Shown here: in pieces, positions 25,198-32,830 of the stretch | Numbering within the stretch: position 1 is the first letter of the stretch | Layout: the number at the start of each line of letters is the position of its first letter | Source of the DNA: Planctomycetota bacterium | GTDB lineage: Bacteria > Planctomycetota > PUPC01 > JACPCR01 | Assembly: GCA_016179685.1 (NCBI GenBank) | Contig: JACPCR010000059.1 | Location: forward strand, 1 to 64,000 | DNA: 64,000 nucleotides | Reading direction: 5' to 3' | The notes under the pieces: generated by a model | Seen by the model: the letters and a program-made list of their open reading frames with translations, nothing else | What the model was told of the DNA's origin: nothing | The model's database searches: none | Translations under genes and position numbers: made by a program

Positions 25198-26685
25198 TCA
25201 CCACCATCCGGCTTCAAAGCCGATGCAGGCGGCGGCAAAACCGACGTAGACGGCGGAAGCTATGAGATTCATGAGGACGCACAGCCAGCCGGGCCGGGCC
25301 GACGGCGGCAGATAACGCCGGTTGATATAAAGGGTGAGGGGGACGTAGACGGCCATGGCGAACCCGCCCATGTAAGAGGCGTTGAGGAGGAAGCCCAGCT
25401 CGGAGATGCCCCGTGCTTCCATGACGTAGGTCAAGGCGCATCCAGCGATGATCCAGGTAGCGGTGGCCAGCAGATACCACCAGCTCACGTCCCGGCTTCT
25501 GGCGCCCCTGAAGTTGGTGTAGATGATATCGGAGAGGGAACGTGCGACGCCATCGACCAAGGCGAGTTGGGTGCTGAACAGGGTGGCCACCCCCACGAGC
25601 AGGAAGACGACTCGGCCGGGTCCGCCCCACACCTCCTCGCTACCGAGGACGACGGCCTCGTCCCAGATGAGCGTGCCGGCCTCGGGGACGATGCCCCGCG
25701 GCCGGAGGACGGCCAGTGCCCCGAAGATGAAGAGGAGGATGGTGAGGGTGTTCAGGAACCAGAAGAAGAGGAGCTGGTCCTTGACCAGGTAGTCCCACCA
25801 GGCCCGGAATCGCCGGTGGTTTTCCCCCGTGTCTTCGTAGCGGAAGCCCGTGGCGGGCATCTTTTCCGTGCGGCCCCGCAGAGGGTTCAACAGGCTCGGC
25901 ACCCGTTCGCCCATGCCGATATGCTTATCCCGCAGGTAGAAGGAGTAGAAGAGGTTGGCGGTCCCTCCCGCGCCCGCGAAGACAATGGCGATGAAGAGGG
26001 GTTTGACCGCCATGCCTTCGCGGTGTCCGACGTTGAGGAGGCCCGCGCCGAGCTCCTTCCAGGTGTCGGCCGTGCCCACGGCGAAAGCGACGCTGAGGAG
26101 GCCGACGGTGATCACAGCGACCAGCAGCTCGACGCTTTTCTCGACGGACTGATAAACGACCTTGGGGCCGAAGAGGAGCAGCGCCACGGCCGAAAAGGTG
26201 ATCATGGTCCAGAAGGTGTCGGTGCCGAAGAAATCCGTCGCCTTCCAGACCCATTGGCCCGCCTCCTGCGGATGCGGCACTCTCTGCATGTGCCAGTGCG
26301 GATCGAGCAGGAGGGCCTTGAGGGCGAGGCCCGAGGCCCGGCCCCAGCCGGGCGCGAGCCACCCGAGGATGGTCATCAGGATGAACAGAGGGGCGAATCC
26401 GCGCCAGACCCGCGAGTAGCCGGTATAGATCGTCTCGCCGGTCGCGATGCTCCAGCGCCCGATTTCGAGGTTAATCCAGAGTTGGATGAAGACGCCGAGA
26501 GCGGCTGCCCAGACGACGCCTCCCCCGTACTGGCACACGGTCCTCGGCCAGATGATAATCTCCCCGGCGCCGATGGAGAGTCCAACGAGGACGGCGCCGG
26601 GGCCGGCCATCTTCCAGAATCCATGCTTCCTCTCCGGCATATCCGCCGGCTTCAAGTCGGCCAGCGGTTCATAAATACGGCTCAT
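25198..26685 (-). CDS. Nramp-related membrane transporter
   Basis: The 495-aa protein has about eleven hydrophobic segments and the Nramp/APC layout. The first helix reads 'GPGAVLVGLSIGAGEIIIWPR', so the metal-binding DPGN motif of true Nramp Mn/Fe carriers is replaced by GAGE. The sixth-helix region 'IVFAGAGGTANLFYSFYLRDKHIG' likewise departs from the canonical MPH motif. Such proteins are annotated Nramp family, but the substrate is unknown; divergent members that lack DPGN include Mg or organic-solute carriers. It diverges from the YdjC-like gene with 56 bp between starts. GGAAGG lies upstream of the ATG. Confidence 0.85.
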   Translation of the reverse strand: MSRIYEPLADLKPADMPERKHGFWKMAGPGAVLVGLSIGAGEIIIWPRTVCQYGGGVVWAAALGVFIQLWINLEIGRWSIATGETIYTGYSRVWRGFAPLFILMTILGWLAPGWGRASGLALKALLLDPHWHMQRVPHPQEAGQWVWKATDFFGTDTFWTMITFSAVALLLFGPKVVYQSVEKSVELLVAVITVGLLSVAFAVGTADTWKELGAGLLNVGHREGMAVKPLFIAIVFAGAGGTANLFYSFYLRDKHIGMGERVPSLLNPLRGRTEKMPATGFRYEDTGENHRRFRAWWDYLVKDQLLFFWFLNTLTILLFIFGALAVLRPRGIVPEAGTLIWDEAVVLGSEEVWGGPGRVVFLLVGVATLFSTQLALVDGVARSLSDIIYTNFRGARSRDVSWWYLLATATWIIAGCALTYVMEARGISELGFLLNASYMGGFAMAVYVPLTLYINRRYLPPSARPGWLCVLMNLIASAVYVGFAAACIGFEAGWW

Positions 26686-26741
26686 GGGTAGACGCCTTCC
26701 CGACGCCGAATGGCAGAACGAAAGTACAGAGAAATGGAGAA

Positions 26742-27389
26742 ATGAAGGGAATGGATAGGCCTCTGCAACTCATTGTGAACGCGGATGATGCGGGCATCGA
26801 TCCTGCCCGAAACGAAGGCATCCTCGAATGTTTTGAAAACGGCATTGTGCGCAGCGCGACGGCGCTGGTCAATGGCCGCGCCTTCGGCGAGATAAGCCTT
26901 TATGCCCGCGCCCATCCGGAACTGGGACTCGGACTGCACTTCAACCTCACGGACGGGCAGCCCTCGGGGCCCGCGAGCCGGACCCTGGCTTCACAAGGCA
27001 TCTTCCGGCCAAAACGCGAGGTCTGGCAGGCCGCCTGGGCCGGACTGCTCGATCCCGAGGAGGTCGCCGCCGAGTTCCGCTCTCAACTCGACCGATTCCT
27101 GGAAACGGGTTTGACGCCTACCCACTTCGATGGGCACAATCATGTGCATGTTTTTCCTGGTGTCCTCGAAGCCTGCTTGATGGTTCTGCGAGACTTTCCC
27201 CAAATTCGCCGTCTTCGCCTGCCCCGGGAAATTCTTGCAGCCCTGCCGGGCCCACTCCCGTCCGATGGCGTGCCCGCCCCTGCAGATCAGGAGCTGTCCG
27301 GGCCGGCGAAGGCCTTGCGGGCCGCAGGCCATCCCAAGGCCGCTTTCTTCCGAAATCTGGCGGACCGTGCTGCCGCACGCGTGCCTTGA
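26742..27389 (+). CDS. YdjC/ChbG-like deacetylase, N-terminal part ending at in-frame TGA
   Basis: The 215-aa product carries the metal site of YdjC-type carbohydrate deacetylases: 'IVNADDAGIDPARNEGI' with the Asp pair, 'LGLGLHFNLTDGQP' and 'THFDGHNHVHVFP'. These enzymes remove N-acetyl groups from sugars such as chitobiose. The frame stops at a TGA (27387-27389), yet the next 87 codons continue in the same frame with the family's C-terminal motifs (see 27390-27653). GGAG precedes the first ATG; a second ATG follows three codons later. The product is probably truncated and inactive unless the TGA is read through. The gene is part of an operon with the following glycosyltransferase. Confidence 0.75.
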   Translation: MKGMDRPLQLIVNADDAGIDPARNEGILECFENGIVRSATALVNGRAFGEISLYARAHPELGLGLHFNLTDGQPSGPASRTLASQGIFRPKREVWQAAWAGLLDPEEVAAEFRSQLDRFLETGLTPTHFDGHNHVHVFPGVLEACLMVLRDFPQIRRLRLPREILAALPGPLPSDGVPAPADQELSGPAKALRAAGHPKAAFFRNLADRAAARVP

Positions 27390-27653
27390 GGCTTCTGGTC
27401 GCCCGGCGAGTTCGCCGGCATCGCCCTGTCGGATGCCTTCACCCTCGGCCATCTGCGGCTGACCCTACACGCCTTCTACGGCCCCACCGCCGAGCTGATG
27501 ACGCACCCGGGCCGTTGCGATCCGGCTTCCGTCCCTTTCTCCGCACGGCCCGAACGTGAACGGGAAATGGAAATGCTGACGGACCCTGGCCTGCGGCGTT
27601 GGCTGGACGAACATGGAATCCTTCCAGTCCACTACGGAAACGTTGTCCCATGA
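27390..27653 (+). pseudogene. C-terminal part of the YdjC-like deacetylase after the in-frame TGA
   Basis: Reading on in frame after the TGA gives 87 codons without another stop: 'GFWSPGEFAGIALSD ... TAELMTHPGRCD ... EREREMEMLTDPGLRRWLDEHGILPVHYGNVVP'. The 'ELMTHPG' motif, the R-E-x-E-M-L-T-x-P helix and the closing 'HGI' strand are typical of YdjC C-termini. The final TGA overlaps the glycosyltransferase ATG as ATGA (27650-27653), the junction style used across this genome. The ancestral gene was therefore about 303 codons. Coding quality is intact, so the interruption is recent, a sequencing error or a recoding site. Confidence 0.8.
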
Positions 27654-28816
27654 CTTCATCGTTGCGTGTCGCTTTCATCACTGTCGAGCCACCCGAAGTC
27701 ATCTGCGGAAAGAATACTTCCCTGAGCCGGCTCTCGTCGGGCCTCTCCCGGCGCGGGGTTTCGGCGCTTTCCCTCACCCTGCATGAGCGTCCGAGGGAGA
27801 AGCTGCTGGAGGAGCTCCGGGCGTTCCGTCCGGATGTGATTCATGCCTTCCATGCCTTCAAGGCCGGTGGGGCGGGCGTGTCCTTGGCCGAGGAACTCCG
27901 GCTGCCCCTTGTGATGACCATTACCGGGACGGACGTGAACCTGGCGCTCCATGATCCAGCCCGCCGAGTGCAAACCTTGCACAACCTTCGCAAAGCTGCC
28001 CATGTGATCTGTCCAAACCGGGCATGCGTTGAGCGTCTGAAGAAGGAGTTTGAAGTCTTTACTCCCGCTTCCGTGGTTTCCAAAGGAGTGCTCTTCCCTG
28101 ACTCTACCCTAAGATTCGATCGGCGGACGCGGGGCATTGGCCCGGAGGAGGTGGTCTTTCTGCTGCCCGCGGGCTTTCGTGCCGTAAAGAATAATTGTTT
28201 CCCGATGAAGCCGCTGGCGCAGCTACGTGCCGGCGGTGTTCCCATCCGGCTCATTTATCTCGGCCACGCCATCGAGCAGGACTATTTTGAGCGCTTCCAG
28301 GCGGAACTTGCTCGGCATTCCTGGATCGAGCACGCCGGCGAAAGTCCGCGGGAGCACATGCATGCCTGGTATCAGACGGCGGACGTGGTGCTGAACACCT
28401 CTCATTCCGAGGGCGGCTCGAACGTGGTTCTGGAAGCCATGGCCGCCCGGCGCTGCGTCCTTGCCTCCCGCATCGACGGGAATCAGGCCTATGTCGAGTT
28501 CCGGCCAGAGGCCTGGGAAGAATCTACCGGCATCCTGTACCAGACTACCCCGGATTCGGAGGACCCGGCCCGGAGGCTTCACGATGCGGAGGACTTCAGA
28601 AGCAAAGCGGAGCGGCTGGCCTTGAACGCGGCTCTACGGGCACAGATCGGTCGCAATGCGGCGGCCGCCATTGAAAAGTCACATTCGCTCGACCAGGAGG
28701 TCGACGGTTACCTCAAGGCCTATGAGTGCGTCTTGATTCACCACGCCGGAAGCGTCCGCCCATTTTCGCAGTCCGCAGGCGCCGGGTACCGAGGGACCAG
28801 GGGACCAGAGGACTAG
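27650..28816 (+). CDS. Family 4 glycosyltransferase
   Basis: The 388-aa GT-B protein begins 'MTSSLRVAFITVEPPEVICGKNTSLSRLSSGLSRRG', an N-terminal Rossmann domain with a substrate loop. The retaining GT4 signature is 'NTSHSEGGSNVVLEAMAARRCVLASRIDGN', an E-x7-E-type nucleotide-sugar site. 'LMTITGTDVNLAL'-like and 'PNRACVERLKKEF' segments match the GT4 linker region. The donor and acceptor are unknown. Its coupling to a YdjC-type deacetylase suggests assembly or modification of an N-acetylated glycan. The last eleven residues (AGYRGTRGPED) are encoded by the start of the downstream minisatellite. Confidence 0.88.
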   Translation: MTSSLRVAFITVEPPEVICGKNTSLSRLSSGLSRRGVSALSLTLHERPREKLLEELRAFRPDVIHAFHAFKAGGAGVSLAEELRLPLVMTITGTDVNLALHDPARRVQTLHNLRKAAHVICPNRACVERLKKEFEVFTPASVVSKGVLFPDSTLRFDRRTRGIGPEEVVFLLPAGFRAVKNNCFPMKPLAQLRAGGVPIRLIYLGHAIEQDYFERFQAELARHSWIEHAGESPREHMHAWYQTADVVLNTSHSEGGSNVVLEAMAARRCVLASRIDGNQAYVEFRPEAWEESTGILYQTTPDSEDPARRLHDAEDFRSKAERLALNAALRAQIGRNAAAAIEKSHSLDQEVDGYLKAYECVLIHHAGSVRPFSQSAGAGYRGTRGPED

Positions 28817-29150
28817 GCGACCAGGGGGCCAGGGGCCCATGGGCCAGGGGACCAGAGGACTAGGGGGCCAGGGGCCAGGGGGCCAGGGGCCAGGGGGCCA
28901 GGGGGCCAGGGGAACAGGGGAACAGGGGAACAGGGGGCCAGGGGCCAGGAGAGCAGGAGAGCAGAGGGCCAGGAGACCAGGACACCAGGAGAGCAGGAGA
29001 GCAGAGGGCCAGGAGACCAGGACACCAGGAGAGCAGGAGAGCAGAGGGCCAGGAGACCAGGACACCAAGAGAGCAGGAGAGCAGAGGGCCAGGAGACCAG
29101 GACACCAAGAGAGCAGGAGAGCAGAGGGCCAGGAGACCAGGAGACCAGGG
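28786..29150 (+). repeat. Minisatellite: degenerate GGGGACCAG units and a 40-bp tandem repeat
   Basis: The 5' part (to about 28945) is a run of short units such as GGGGACCAG and GGGCCAGG. From about 28948 a 40-bp unit (GAGCAGGAGAGCAGAGGGCC plus 20 more bases) is repeated nearly five times with GGA/AGA variants. There are no spacers, so it is not CRISPR. The array begins inside the glycosyltransferase's last codons. It is purine-rich on one strand. Confidence 0.85.
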
Positions 29151-29473
29151 ACAAGATTCCAGAAGTCAGAAGCTCCCAAGGGCCGAAATAGGAAAGCCGG
29201 GGCCCAACTCCGTAACATCTTCCAGAGGCCTGCCACCCGCTGTCTCCGCGCGCACGGCGGTGTCGCACCAGGCGTTTCCCGTACGGCATCATTGATCAAG
29301 TTCGTCGCGGCGTAATCCTCGTCGTTGCCGTGATGCACCTCCGCCGCCATCCGGATACGTGGAGGTCGCGACTCGGGCTGAGTGAACGGTAGAGGGTGGT
29401 GAACCTGGGCTTCAACTTAAAGTGCCAGCGCATGGCCGCTGAGCACCGCCAGCCCGGTGTCACGCTTACCCTG
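28817..29473. other. Gene-free region containing the minisatellite
   Basis: About 330 bp are the tandem repeat. From 29151 to 29473 I see no open frame with coding character, no RNA gene and no clear terminator for the convergent methyltransferase gene. Confidence 0.5.
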
Positions 29474-30220
29474 TCAGGATTCAGCCTCACGCTCCAACAG
29501 CTTGGCCCTGTAGAACCGCGTGAGGAAGGACCAGATGCCCGCCTCCTCTTTGAACTCGGCCTTGCCTTGAAGACGAAGGTCCCGAAGGTAGGTCCACAAC
29601 CCTGGCTGGTAGGACTCGTATTCCTCGGGCGTGAAGACTCGGCGGGACTCGTGCACGGCACAAAGCTCGAAGTGACGGCTGAAGGCTTCGATGACCGCAT
29701 GGGGATAGGCCAGGCCGATGTGAACGAAATAGAGCCGACCGCCGGGATGGAGATGCCGGGGCGCCTCTCGGGCGAGCCGGAGCAGAATCGAAACGCCTTC
29801 TGGACCGCCCCACTTGTCCGTACGGAAATGAGCAGGCGCTGGAGTCTGCGGAACATTCCCAATGATGAGGTCGAATCGCTCGTGGTCCACGGGTTCAAAC
29901 AGGTCACCAAGCCGTAAGTCAATATGCTGGCAATGGTTAAGCATGACGTTCCGGCGCGTTGCATCGAGTGAAGCAGCATCAATGTCCGTCAAGACCACCC
30001 GTGATGCGCCCGCCCGATCGGCATAAATGCCAAAGATTCCACAACCGCAGCCGAGGTCCAGCACACGGTCGCCGCCGCGGACATCCAGGGCTGATAAGTG
30101 AGCGGTGGTCAGTGGGCCAGGCGGATGCACCCCGTCGGGCACCTCGAGCCGGACAGAGACGGCGACTCCAGGCCGATTGCCGGGGTGTACGATGCACTCT
30201 ATAATCGGCCCAGCTTTCAT
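29474..30220 (-). CDS. Class I SAM-dependent methyltransferase
   Basis: The 248-aa protein has a classical Rossmann methyltransferase core: 'VLDLGCGCGIFGIYADRAGA' (motif I), 'VVLTDIDAASLDATRRNVMLN' (motif II), 'LRLGDLFEP' and 'FDLIIGNVPQTPAPAH'. The last resembles the NPP(Y/F) motif of PrmC/RlmG-like enzymes acting on amide or exocyclic nitrogens, with V in place of P. The N-terminal 'VHPPGPLTTAHLSAL' is also PrmA/PrmC-like. The substrate is unknown. The ATG at 30220 starts the conserved part; the frame is open to 30277. It is divergent from rnpA. Confidence 0.8.
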   Translation of the reverse strand: MKAGPIIECIVHPGNRPGVAVSVRLEVPDGVHPPGPLTTAHLSALDVRGGDRVLDLGCGCGIFGIYADRAGASRVVLTDIDAASLDATRRNVMLNHCQHIDLRLGDLFEPVDHERFDLIIGNVPQTPAPAHFRTDKWGGPEGVSILLRLAREAPRHLHPGGRLYFVHIGLAYPHAVIEAFSRHFELCAVHESRRVFTPEEYESYQPGLWTYLRDLRLQGKAEFKEEAGIWSFLTRFYRAKLLEREAES

Positions 30221-30244
30221 TGTCGGTCCCGCAATTGGAATTCC

Positions 30245-30288
30245 GAGAAAGGGTGAACGAAGCTCACCCTTTCTCAAGAGCTTCGTTC
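30245..30288 (+). promoter_or_regulatory. Two mutually exclusive hairpins upstream of rnpA
   Basis: Hairpin A pairs GAGAAAGGGTGA (30245-30256) with TCACCCTTTCTC (30264-30275), 12 of 12. Hairpin B pairs GAACGAAGCT (30255-30264) with AGCTTCGTTC (30279-30288), 10 of 10. The left arm of B lies in the loop of A and the right arm of A lies in the loop of B. The two therefore compete or form a pseudoknot. The structure ends 24 bp before the rnpA ATG and lies in the divergent gap with the methyltransferase gene. Confidence 0.6.
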
Positions 30289-30311
30289 ATAAGAGACCGT
30301 TAAGGGGCCGA

Positions 30312-30758
30312 ATGTCTAACGCCCGCGATGATAACGTCGCCTGGACCTTTGAAAAAACTCGGCGCCTGCTCAAGACACGGGAATTCGACGCTGTCTTCAA
30401 TCAGGGCCGTGTCGTCCGCGATCCGCAGCTCTCTATCTATAACCGACCCAACGGGCTCGACTTGTCCAGGCTCGGATTGCAGGTGAGCCGCAAGGTCGGG
30501 CCCGCTGTCCGCCGGAATCGCATCAAACGCCTCTTGCGGGAGGCCTTCCGGCTCAATACCTCTTCCCTTCCAATCGGCTATGACCTGGTCGTCGTCCCGG
30601 CGCCGGGCTATGAGGAGGATTCGCTCGTGCAGGTTCAGGCGCGCTTCCTCCGGCTGCTGAAGAAGCTCCCACCCCGGGCCCGTGTCCCCGGCCCTCTGTC
30701 CGCACGTGATCCCGATACGTCGGACGAAACGGGACGCTCGCGCAAGTCGGTGAAGTGA
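30312..30758 (+). CDS. rnpA: Ribonuclease P protein component
   Basis: RnpA is the protein cofactor of RNase P in tRNA 5' processing. The 148-aa protein has the N-terminal '[19 protein letters not shown]', the strand '[27 protein letters not shown]' with the RNR signature helix, and '[11 protein letters not shown]'. A basic 30-residue C-terminal tail is extra. The ATG at 30312 fits the family start; the longer frame upstream runs through the hairpin region. It is followed by yidD with one base between stop and ATG. The usual upstream neighbour rpmH is absent. Confidence 0.93.
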   Translation: MSNARDDNVAWTFEKTRRLLKTREFDAVFNQGRVVRDPQLSIYNRPNGLDLSRLGLQVSRKVGPAVRRNRIKRLLREAFRLNTSSLPIGYDLVVVPAPGYEEDSLVQVQARFLRLLKKLPPRARVPGPLSARDPDTSDETGRSRKSVK

Positions 30759-30759
30759 C

Positions 30760-30969
30760 ATGTCGCGCCTCGCGGTCTCCCTGATCCGCGGCTACCAGAA
30801 ATATGTCCGGCACATGCTGCCGCCGGCGTGCCGGTTCACCCCGACCTGCTCCGAGTACTGCATCGAAGCGATCCAGAAGAAAGGGCTGCTGTTCGGCCTG
30901 CTCAAAGGCGTTTTCCGCATCCTCCGATGCAATCCACTCTGTCGAGGTGGATACGACCCGGTGGAGTGA
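30760..30969 (+). CDS. yidD: Membrane protein insertion efficiency factor YidD
   Basis: YidD is a small amphipathic membrane-associated protein that helps YidC insert proteins. The 69-aa sequence is almost the consensus: '[61 protein letters not shown]', including the CRFxPTCSxY block and four conserved cysteines. It follows rnpA directly, as in most bacteria. yidC would normally come next but does not; about 460 bp of gene-free DNA follows. Confidence 0.95.
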   Translation: MSRLAVSLIRGYQKYVRHMLPPACRFTPTCSEYCIEAIQKKGLLFGLLKGVFRILRCNPLCRGGYDPVE

Positions 30970-31431
30970 GGCGATCGGCGACTGGCGGACAGTCTGAAGC
31001 GTGATTTACGAAGCTTGCGGACTCGCTTCGTTGTGACGGAGAGAAACAGGGGGTTCCAGTTACCGAGGAATGGCCAAGGATTTGAACTCTTCTTAGGCGT
31101 GCGCTCGCTGGGGCCGGGGTCGGGATCGCGATCGCGATCGAAGGAGTTCTCACGTCCTTGGGCCATGAACTGTCAGCTTTCCCACCGGGTCACTTGGCCA
31201 CCGCGTCCCTGGTCCTCTCGTCCCCATGTCTCCTCGTCCCCGTGTCGGCGTGTCACTCCGTCACCTCGTCCCCCCTCCCCGCCCACACCCCCGCTTCGCT
31301 TTGGGGCAGGCTTCCACACTTCCACACCCCCGCTTCGCTTTGGGGCAGGCTTCCACACTCCCATACTTCCACCTCCCTTCTCCCCGCTCCTCGCTCTTCG
31401 CTATCGAAATCCATCCTTCCTTCTTCCCGCT
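30970..31431. other. Gene-free region after yidD
   Basis: The region lacks the expected yidC. It has a GATCGC triplication near 31122-31140 and a 39-bp tandem duplication (31282-31359). The part from 31190 to 31420 is pyrimidine-rich and low complexity. No gene or RNA is recognised. Confidence 0.55.
31282..31359 (+). repeat. 39-bp tandem duplication
   Basis: Units at 31282-31320 and 31321-31359 differ only at the first base. Each contains CCCCCGCTTCGCTTTGGGG, itself a small imperfect palindrome. It is non-coding. Confidence 0.8.
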
Positions 31432-31965
31432 TCACTCTTCCCGCTCCACGAAGTAAAGTCCCGCGTACACCTTGGGATCGATCAAGAGTCCTTCTTTCCT
31501 TCGAAGTTCCAGCCATGCAGCCACCTCGTCCAGCCGTACTCCATGCACGAGGATGTCCTCGGTCCCGTCTCCCCCGCCAGCACCGCAGGGTTTCAGCCCA
31601 CGAGCCCGGAAAAAAGTGATCATCTCCGTGCTCAATCCGGCAGAAGGCGGGCCTTCCGTCAGAAAAACCATCTCGGCCGCTTCGTAACCAGCCTCCTCCT
31701 GGAGCTCCCGATGCGCAGCGGTAGCCAGCGCCTCGCCCTCCGCGCCCTCCACGTCGCCGGCCAGACCGGCTGGCAGCTCGATCACCCGTTTCCCCACAGG
31801 CTTGCGGAACTGCTCGGTGAGGATCAACCGGCGATCGTCCGTGACGGCCAGGATGACGACGATGCCGCTGAGCCGGGTCCGTTCGACGTATTCCCACCCC
31901 CCGGCCCGGACCAGGCGAAGGAACGCCCCCTCAGCGAGGACTTGCCGTCCAGGATCATTCGACAC
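31432..31965 (-). CDS. Nudix hydrolase, ADP-ribose pyrophosphatase-like
   Basis: The 177-aa protein has the Nudix box 'EALATAAHRELQEEAGY' (E-x7-REUxEExGU), preceded by 'LTEQFRKPVGKRVIELPAG', the pattern of ADP-sugar pyrophosphatases of the NudF type. A later 'STEMITFFRARGL' helix is also typical. ADP-ribose is the probable substrate. The start is GTG at 31965: GAGGAGGAG lies 8 bases upstream, whereas longer frames upstream are shadows of the preceding gene. It follows the nicotinamidase-like gene by 20 bp, so both probably belong to one NAD-turnover operon. Confidence 0.88.
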   Translation of the reverse strand: MSNDPGRQVLAEGAFLRLVRAGGWEYVERTRLSGIVVILAVTDDRRLILTEQFRKPVGKRVIELPAGLAGDVEGAEGEALATAAHRELQEEAGYEAAEMVFLTEGPPSAGLSTEMITFFRARGLKPCGAGGGDGTEDILVHGVRLDEVAAWLELRRKEGLLIDPKVYAGLYFVEREE

Positions 31966-31985
31966 TGCGGATCTCCTCCTCTTCG

Positions 31986-32780
31986 CTATAGGTCCCGCGC
32001 CTTGCAGACCCTCATGCCCCGTGCGGTCATCTCCCTGACGAACGATTCCTGCTGGGCCTCGAAACCCGGAACCGGACTCGTGGCATCTTCGATCAGCACC
32101 ATCTTTTCCACGTAGGACTTGCTGGCGAAATGGTCGGCGACGTCTCGAACGGTATTGGCCAGGCAATGACTTCCGGCTTCCCCCGACAGAAGGATTAAAT
32201 CCGCCTCCTCGAGCGTCTGGATGAACTTCTTGTTGAGCATCGTGCTCGGATCGGTCGGGTCGGGCACGTCGGCCTGAACGGCGCTGTAGTGCTCGGTCCA
32301 GGGATTGCTCCCCTTGGCCACGAAGTCGACCAGGGCGTGACGCTCCGCCTCCCACCGCTGGAAGGCCTGGAAGAGGGAAGGCATCACGGTGGCCCCGCAG
32401 CCTCCGATCAGACAGTGCACAGGCCAGATGCAAAGGGGGTAACGCCCGTTCGAGTATAGCTTCCGGACGTATTCGAGGGATCGGGAAGAGGCTTCCGGCC
32501 ATGAAACTGACCACTCGCCGGTCTCGAGCGCCTCGACATTGAGGATGGTGAACGGTTCGGGATGACGCCCCAGCCGGTCCTTCCACCAGGCCGGGTGTGC
32601 GATGTGGATGAGGTGGTGGGAATCGAGGGTGCAGTGTATCTCCAGAATCGCCTCTCCCAGGCGGTCCACCATCCCGGCGAGCCGTTCCACGTCGTCGGTG
32701 GCCCCGGGGACGAAGAGCGCCCCCTCTGGGTCGCAGAAATCGTACTGAGGGTCGATGACCACAAGATGAATTTTTTCCAT
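31986..32780 (-). CDS. Isochorismatase-family hydrolase, nicotinamidase-like
   Basis: The 264-aa protein keeps the Asp-Lys-Cys triad of nicotinamidases: Asp in 'LVVIDPQYDFCDPEGALFVPGA', Lys in 'DFVAKGSNPWTEHYSAV' and Cys in 'LLSGEAGSHCLANTVRD'. 'CTLDSHHLIHIAHPAWW' supplies the metal-binding Asp and His residues. It is longer than PncA (about 210 aa) and resembles a larger nicotinamidase-like subfamily. Hydrolysis of nicotinamide to nicotinate is likely but not proven. It is immediately followed by an ADP-ribose-type Nudix hydrolase. A hairpin repeat lies 17 bp upstream of its ATG. Confidence 0.82.
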   Translation of the reverse strand: MEKIHLVVIDPQYDFCDPEGALFVPGATDDVERLAGMVDRLGEAILEIHCTLDSHHLIHIAHPAWWKDRLGRHPEPFTILNVEALETGEWSVSWPEASSRSLEYVRKLYSNGRYPLCIWPVHCLIGGCGATVMPSLFQAFQRWEAERHALVDFVAKGSNPWTEHYSAVQADVPDPTDPSTMLNKKFIQTLEEADLILLSGEAGSHCLANTVRDVADHFASKSYVEKMVLIEDATSPVPGFEAQQESFVREMTARGMRVCKARDL

Positions 32781-32796
32781 AAGAGTCCGACCCCAC

Positions 32797-32828
32797 GAAT
32801 GCGGAAGTGCGGGTGCACTTCCGCATTC
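32797..32828. repeat. GGGT-loop hairpin repeat, copy 7 (short form)
   Basis: GAATGCGGAAGTGC pairs perfectly with GCACTTCCGCATTC around GGGT. The inner AAGTGC-GGGT-GCACTT core is the one seen in copies with other arms. It lies 2 bp after the stop of the lipoprotein gene and 17 bp before the hydrolase ATG. It could act as a terminator, but there is no T tract. Confidence 0.85.
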
Positions 32829-32830
32829 CG

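Noticed and set aside
25168..26691. 507-codon plus-strand frame opposite the Nramp-like gene
   Set aside because: Acidic, low-complexity shadow; the minus strand encodes a proper membrane protein.
27387..27418. Selenocysteine insertion at the YdjC-like TGA
   Set aside because: Not called as a feature: the stem is small, such stems are frequent at this GC content, and the family has no known selenoproteins.
28948..29150. Possible CRISPR array
   Set aside because: Repeats are contiguous 40-bp units with no unique spacers and no cas genes nearby.
30970..31431. yidC expected after yidD
   Set aside because: No frame in this stretch has membrane-protein character; the gene is not here.
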